DNA of 64,000 nucleotides from Acidovorax defluvii. GTDB taxonomy: Bacteria; Pseudomonadota; Gammaproteobacteria; Burkholderiales; Burkholderiaceae_C. The translations under genes were made by a program, and so were the position numbers. The notes beneath the pieces are model-generated. The model saw only the letters and a list, made by a program, of their open reading frames with translations, searched no databases and had not been told where the DNA came from. The stretch's first letter is position 1; each line of letters starts with the position of its first letter. This document shows, piece by piece, positions 60,783-64,000 of this stretch. The DNA lies in contig QLTU01000006.1 in the NCBI GenBank assembly GCA_003268905.1, positions 153,704 to 217,703 of the forward strand, read 5' to 3'.

Positions 60783-61214
60783 ATGAATTCTTCCGTCCCT
60801 GATGCGCACGCAGACCGCTCCGACCCCGCAGCCACCGACACGCCCTTCGAGTGGATCGGCGGTGAAAGCGGTGTGCGCGTGCTCACCGAGCGCTTTTACG
60901 ACCTGATGGACCTGGAGTCCGGCTACGCCGAGCTGCGTGCCGCCCACGGCAGTGAGCTGGCCGATGCCCGGCAAAAGCTCTTTTGGTTTTTGTGCGGCTG
61001 GCTGGGCGGCCCCGATCACTACCAAAGCCGATTTGGACATCCGCGCCTGCGCATGCGCCACATGCCTTTTGCCATCGGCATCAAAGAGCGCGACCAGTGG
61101 GTCGCCTGCATGGACCAGGCCATGGGAGAGACGGGCGTTCCCGACGCGCTGCGCGCGCGCCTGCGCGAAAGCTTCATGGGCACCGCCGACTGGATGCGCA
61201 ACAAAGGCGTTTGA
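60783..61214 (+). CDS. group II truncated hemoglobin
   Basis: 143 residues. Globin fold of the trHbII/O type: FEWIGGESGVRVLTERFYDL at the start of helix A/B, LADARQKLFWFLCGWLGGPD with the group-II Trp context, then the proximal His in RHMPFAIGIKERDQWVACM and the C-terminal helices. These haem proteins bind O2, NO or peroxide. No ribosome site is visible because the leader is an R repeat. Confidence 0.9.
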   Translation: MNSSVPDAHADRSDPAATDTPFEWIGGESGVRVLTERFYDLMDLESGYAELRAAHGSELADARQKLFWFLCGWLGGPDHYQSRFGHPRLRMRHMPFAIGIKERDQWVACMDQAMGETGVPDALRARLRESFMGTADWMRNKGV

Positions 61215-61229
61215 GGTTGCCAAACCAAC

Positions 61230-61280
61230 ACTATTAATTTGATAGCTATTGGTGCTTGCCCATAAAGGGTTTTAGCCGTA
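61230..61280 (+). repeat. R-family repeat, copy R13 (diverged)
   Basis: Forward copy: TTTGATAGCTATTGGTGCTT, then GCCCATAAAGGGTTTTAGCC. The stem is largely lost. It lies between the hemoglobin and LemA genes. Confidence 0.6.
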
Positions 61281-61409
61281 TTTCACGCAAATTTTGCAAA
61301 GATGGTGCTGTGGCGCTTGCGCACAGTGAACTTCGGCGCTCAGACCCCGGTCGGACAAGCCATCTTCGGCCGTTAAGATGCTCTCATTCAATCAAATGGG
61401 AGGTGGGAT

Positions 61410-62003
61410 ATGTCGGCAACTGCATGGATGGTTCTGGCGTTGGTCGCCGTGGTGGTGATTTGGGCCATCGCCGTTTACAACCGTTTGGTGCAACTGCGCA
61501 ACCGCATTGCCAACGCCTTTGGCCAGATTGATGTGCAGCTCAAGCGCCGCTACGACCTGGTGCCCAACCTGGTGGAAGTGGCGCGCGGCTACCTGGCCCA
61601 CGAAGCGGCCACGCTGGAGGCGGTGATCAAGGCGCGCGGCCAGGCGCAAGGTGCGGCGGCCGCAGTGCGGGCGGCGCCCACCAGTGCCGGCGCCATGGGG
61701 GCGCTGGCGGTGGCCGAGCAGGCCCTGGGTGGCAGCCTGGGGCGCCTGATGATGGTGGCCGAAAGCTACCCCGAGCTCAAGGCAGACGTGACCATGCAAT
61801 CGCTCAGCGAGGAGCTCACCAGCACCGAAAACCGCCTGGGTTTTGCCCGCCAGGCCTACAACGACCAGGTGCTCGACTTCAACGACCAGGCCGCGCAGTT
61901 TCCGGCCATCGTGGTGGCCCGATTGCTGGGGTTTCCCACGGCCCCCATGCTCGAATCCACGCGCAGCGACGAAGAGCGGGCCGCGCCCAAGGTGCAGTTC
62001 TGA
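61410..62003 (+). CDS. LemA family protein
   Basis: 197 residues with a strong GGGAGGTGGG ribosome site. An N-terminal transmembrane helix (about 6-24) is followed by a long helical coiled-coil body with the family pattern VYNRLVQLRNRIANAFGQID, RRYDLVPNLVEVARGYLAHE, SYPELKADVTMQSLSEELTSTENR and ARQAYNDQVLDFNDQ. Function is uncertain; LemA is often paired with an M48 peptidase, as here, 25 bases downstream. Confidence 0.92.
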   Translation: MSATAWMVLALVAVVVIWAIAVYNRLVQLRNRIANAFGQIDVQLKRRYDLVPNLVEVARGYLAHEAATLEAVIKARGQAQGAAAAVRAAPTSAGAMGALAVAEQALGGSLGRLMMVAESYPELKADVTMQSLSEELTSTENRLGFARQAYNDQVLDFNDQAAQFPAIVVARLLGFPTAPMLESTRSDEERAAPKVQF

Positions 62004-62028
62004 CCAGCTGCCCGCATAAGCCATCCCC

Positions 62029-63114
62029 ATGAAATTTTGGGACCATCAGCACAGCGCCCGCAGCGAAACGCGCCGGTTGCTGTTTGCCTTCGCGCTGGCC
62101 GTGGCTGTGCTGGTGGCGGCCGTGCATGGGGCACTGGTGGTGGCCTGGCTGCTGATGGTGGCGGTGCTGCCGGTGCATTTGCCGTTTCCGGCCGGTTTTC
62201 TGGCCGTGAACGTGGGGGTGTCGCTGATGCTGGTGCTGGGCGGTTGGTGGGTCGAAACCTCCAACCTGCGTGCGGGTGGCGTCAAGCTGGCCCAGCGCAT
62301 TGGCGCGCGCGAGGCCCGGCCGTCCGTGTCGCATGCCGAGCAACGCCTGTGCAACATCGTTCAAGAGCTGAGCATCGCCGCCCACATGCCGCAGCCGCAG
62401 GTCATGGTGGTGCCGCGCACCGATGCCATCAACGCCTTCGCCGCCGGGTGGGACGCGAGCGATGCCGTGGTGGCGGTCACCCAGGGCGCGCTCGACCACC
62501 TCAAGCGCGAAGAACTGCAGGGCATGGTGGCCCACGAACTGAGCCATCTGCACGAGGGCGACACGCGCCTGAAGATGCGGCTGGCGGGCATGGTGTTTGG
62601 GCTGGAGCTGGTCTACAACTTTGGCGACGAAGTGCGCGAACGCCGTGGCCTGGCATGGCTGTTTGGCTCGGCCATCATGCTGGCGGGTTTTGCCGGCTGG
62701 CTGGCGGGCCGCATGCTCAAGGCCGCTGTGTCGCGGCAGCGCGAATACCTGGCCGATGCCCGCGCCGTGCAATGGACGCGCAGCCGCGACGGCCTGGGCG
62801 GTGTGCTGCGCAAGGTGATGGCGCAGCGCCGTGACACCCCCGCAGGGTACGAGCGCGCCACCCACCAGGGCCTGGCACACCCCGCCGTGCAGCACATGCT
62901 GCTGGTGGACCTGCCGGGCGCGGGCGCCATGGAGCGCTGGCTCGACTCGCACCCCACGCTGGCAGAGCGTGTGCAGCGCATCTATGGCCGCAGCATGCAG
63001 CCGCTTGCGCTCACCCCCGTTGACGAGCCGCCCGAGGCCGCCCGCCGCGCGGGCACCGTGGCGCCGGGCGCCGTGACGCTGGCGTCACTGGTCGATCCCT
63101 TCGCCCGCCTGTAA
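62029..63114 (+). CDS. M48 family membrane metallopeptidase
   Basis: 361 residues. Two N-terminal transmembrane helices (about 17-70), then QVMVVPRTDAINAFAAGWDA, zinc site VAHELSHLHEGD (HExxH, about 166-177), a helix pair (about 193-230) and the third ligand region in REYLADARAVQWTRSRDGL (Glu). C-terminal LDSHPTLAERVQRIYG is typical of HtpX/YggG-type enzymes. It probably degrades or processes membrane or envelope proteins, with LemA as partner. Confidence 0.93.
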   Translation: MKFWDHQHSARSETRRLLFAFALAVAVLVAAVHGALVVAWLLMVAVLPVHLPFPAGFLAVNVGVSLMLVLGGWWVETSNLRAGGVKLAQRIGAREARPSVSHAEQRLCNIVQELSIAAHMPQPQVMVVPRTDAINAFAAGWDASDAVVAVTQGALDHLKREELQGMVAHELSHLHEGDTRLKMRLAGMVFGLELVYNFGDEVRERRGLAWLFGSAIMLAGFAGWLAGRMLKAAVSRQREYLADARAVQWTRSRDGLGGVLRKVMAQRRDTPAGYERATHQGLAHPAVQHMLLVDLPGAGAMERWLDSHPTLAERVQRIYGRSMQPLALTPVDEPPEAARRAGTVAPGAVTLASLVDPFARL

Positions 63115-63166
63115 ATGTCTTGGCTGGTGCCGCCTCGGTGCAGACGGCGTCTATTTTTCACAGAGA

Positions 63167-63841
63167 TCAGTTCATCGCGGACGCAGATTTTTGCAGCATG
63201 CCCCGCGTCTCGATGAACTTCACCACTTCGGCGACGCCGTCCAGCGTTTTGAGATTGGTCATCACGAAAGGCTTGAGGCCCTGCGCGTTGGTGCGCATGC
63301 GCACGGTGTCGGCGCGCATCACCTCCAGGTTGGCGCCTACGTGCGGGGCCAGGTCGGTCTTGTTGATGATGAACAGGTCGCTCTTGGTGATGCCGGGGCC
63401 GCCCTTGCGGGGGATTTTTTCGCCCGCTGCCACGTCGATGACGTAGATGGTGAGGTCCGAGAGCTCGGGGCTGAAGGTGGCAGCCAGGTTGTCGCCGCCG
63501 CTTTCCACAAACACGATGTCGGCGTTGGGAAACTCGCCCAGCATGCGGTCGATGGCTTCCAGATTGATGGAGCAGTCTTCGCGGATGGCGGTGTGGGGGC
63601 AGCCGCCAGTTTCCACGCCCAGGATGCGCTCAGGCGGAAGCGCGCCGCTGACGGTGAGCAGGCGCTGGTCTTCCTTGGTGTAGATGTCGTTGGTGATGGC
63701 GATGAGGTCGTAGTCATCGCGCATGGTCTTGCACAGCATTTCCAGCAGCGTGGTCTTGCCGGAGCCCACAGGGCCGCCAATGCCAACGCGCAGTGGGGGC
63801 AGGTTCTTGGTGCGGTTGGGGATGTGGTGCAGTGTGGACAT
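63167..63841 (-). CDS. ureG: urease accessory GTPase UreG
   Basis: 224 residues from ATG 63841. SIMIBI GTPase delivering nickel to urease: P-loop [19 protein letters not shown] (residues 20-38), [12 protein letters not shown], the metal-binding CPH in [32 protein letters not shown], and NKTD for guanine. It is the last gene on this strand before the M48 gene, and the rest of the urease cluster is presumably beyond the right edge. The leader is R repeat R14, and no ribosome site is seen. Confidence 0.97.
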   Translation of the reverse strand: MSTLHHIPNRTKNLPPLRVGIGGPVGSGKTTLLEMLCKTMRDDYDLIAITNDIYTKEDQRLLTVSGALPPERILGVETGGCPHTAIREDCSINLEAIDRMLGEFPNADIVFVESGGDNLAATFSPELSDLTIYVIDVAAGEKIPRKGGPGITKSDLFIINKTDLAPHVGANLEVMRADTVRMRTNAQGLKPFVMTNLKTLDGVAEVVKFIETRGMLQKSASAMN

Positions 63842-63845
63842 GGTT

Positions 63846-63903
63846 CTACTATTAAAAATATAGCTGCTTGCGCAGTATCTATAAGGGCTACGACCGAAAA
63901 AGC
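63846..63903 (+). repeat. R-family repeat, copy R14, in the ureG leader
   Basis: Forward copy: CTATTAAAAATATAGCTGCT, then TGCGCAGTATCTATAAGGGC, then TACGACCG. The stem is degenerate, but the AT-rich arm CTATTAAAAATATAG is palindromic. It ends 4 bases before the ureG start on the minus strand. Confidence 0.7.
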
Positions 63904-64000
63904 CTGGCGGATTCCAGAACGAAGTGCACCAAGCAATAGGTTGGGCCAAGAGTGCATAGGATGCTCTCTTGTTGACCGGCCAGTCGCAAAGGAAAGCACT

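Noticed and set aside
63842..64000. ureF end at the right edge
   Set aside because: No UreF-like sequence is readable on the minus strand in the last 150 bases. Only repeat R14 and unassigned sequence are present.

Overview
The window is GC-rich chromosomal DNA of a betaproteobacterium, most likely a member of the Comamonadaceae close to Acidovorax. This assignment rests on gene content (the DUF3305/DUF3306 periplasmic formate dehydrogenase locus, coaD, secB-grxC, scpA-DUF3460) and on short dispersed repeats of a type I associate with that family. It is inference from memory, not from a database search. Coding density is high. No rRNA, tRNA, CRISPR array, prophage or complete insertion sequence was seen.

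Layout. 1-2.4 kb: end of an M16 protease, rsmD, coaD. 2.4-8.2 kb: a zinc-ribbon metallopeptidase, a stress-type set (BON lipoprotein, ferritin-like protein, DUF883 and DUF1328 membrane proteins), a CHASE3 histidine kinase with a divergent NarL-type regulator, and a receiver-only protein. 8.3-14.2 kb: moeB-like gene, ctpA, gpmA, rhodanese, grxC, secB, gpsA and a 24-codon hydrophobic peptide gene. 14.4-27.3 kb: a cofactor-biosynthesis stretch with lysA, panC, panB, nadC, nadA, a pabB-pabC fusion, panD, nadB and scpA, plus tRNA-modification (DTW), CHMI-like and orphan genes. 27.4-33.7 kb: DUF3460, a BamE-like lipoprotein, then an apparent catabolic operon (FAD dehydrogenase, frameshifted BASS symporter, TPP enzyme) with a divergent AraC regulator. 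33.8-42.1 kb: SulP transporter, YitT, metG, patatin, Mrr-like membrane protein, apbC.

42.2-58.1 kb is the main accessory feature: two formate dehydrogenases side by side. The first is a cytoplasmic NAD-type enzyme (fdsG-fdsB fusion, fdsA). Its fusion gene is cut by an in-frame TAG, and both genes carry in-frame segments that look like dispersed repeats. The second is a periplasmic Tat-exported enzyme (alpha, beta and cytochrome b gamma subunits) with a maturation set (DUF3305, DUF3306, a 700-residue polyferredoxin, a TorD-type chaperone, a Tat peptide, fdhD) and two small unrecognised exported proteins. I infer that the periplasmic enzyme is maintained while the NAD-linked one may be decaying. 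58.2-64 kb: FtsX-type permease, truncated hemoglobin, LemA, M48 protease and ureG.

The strongest non-gene signal is repeats. About 14 copies of a short hairpin element (family R, AGCGCTT..AAGCGCT core) lie between or inside genes, and several abut or supply start codons. Three longer elements (family M) have inverted termini and an ATAGC..GCTAT core, and two of them are near-symmetric palindromes of about 165 bp. One M copy adds exactly 55 in-frame codons between the membrane and STAS domains of the SulP transporter. Three possible coding lesions (30678, 35629, 43266) need read-level checking, because two of them are in 4-base G/C runs.
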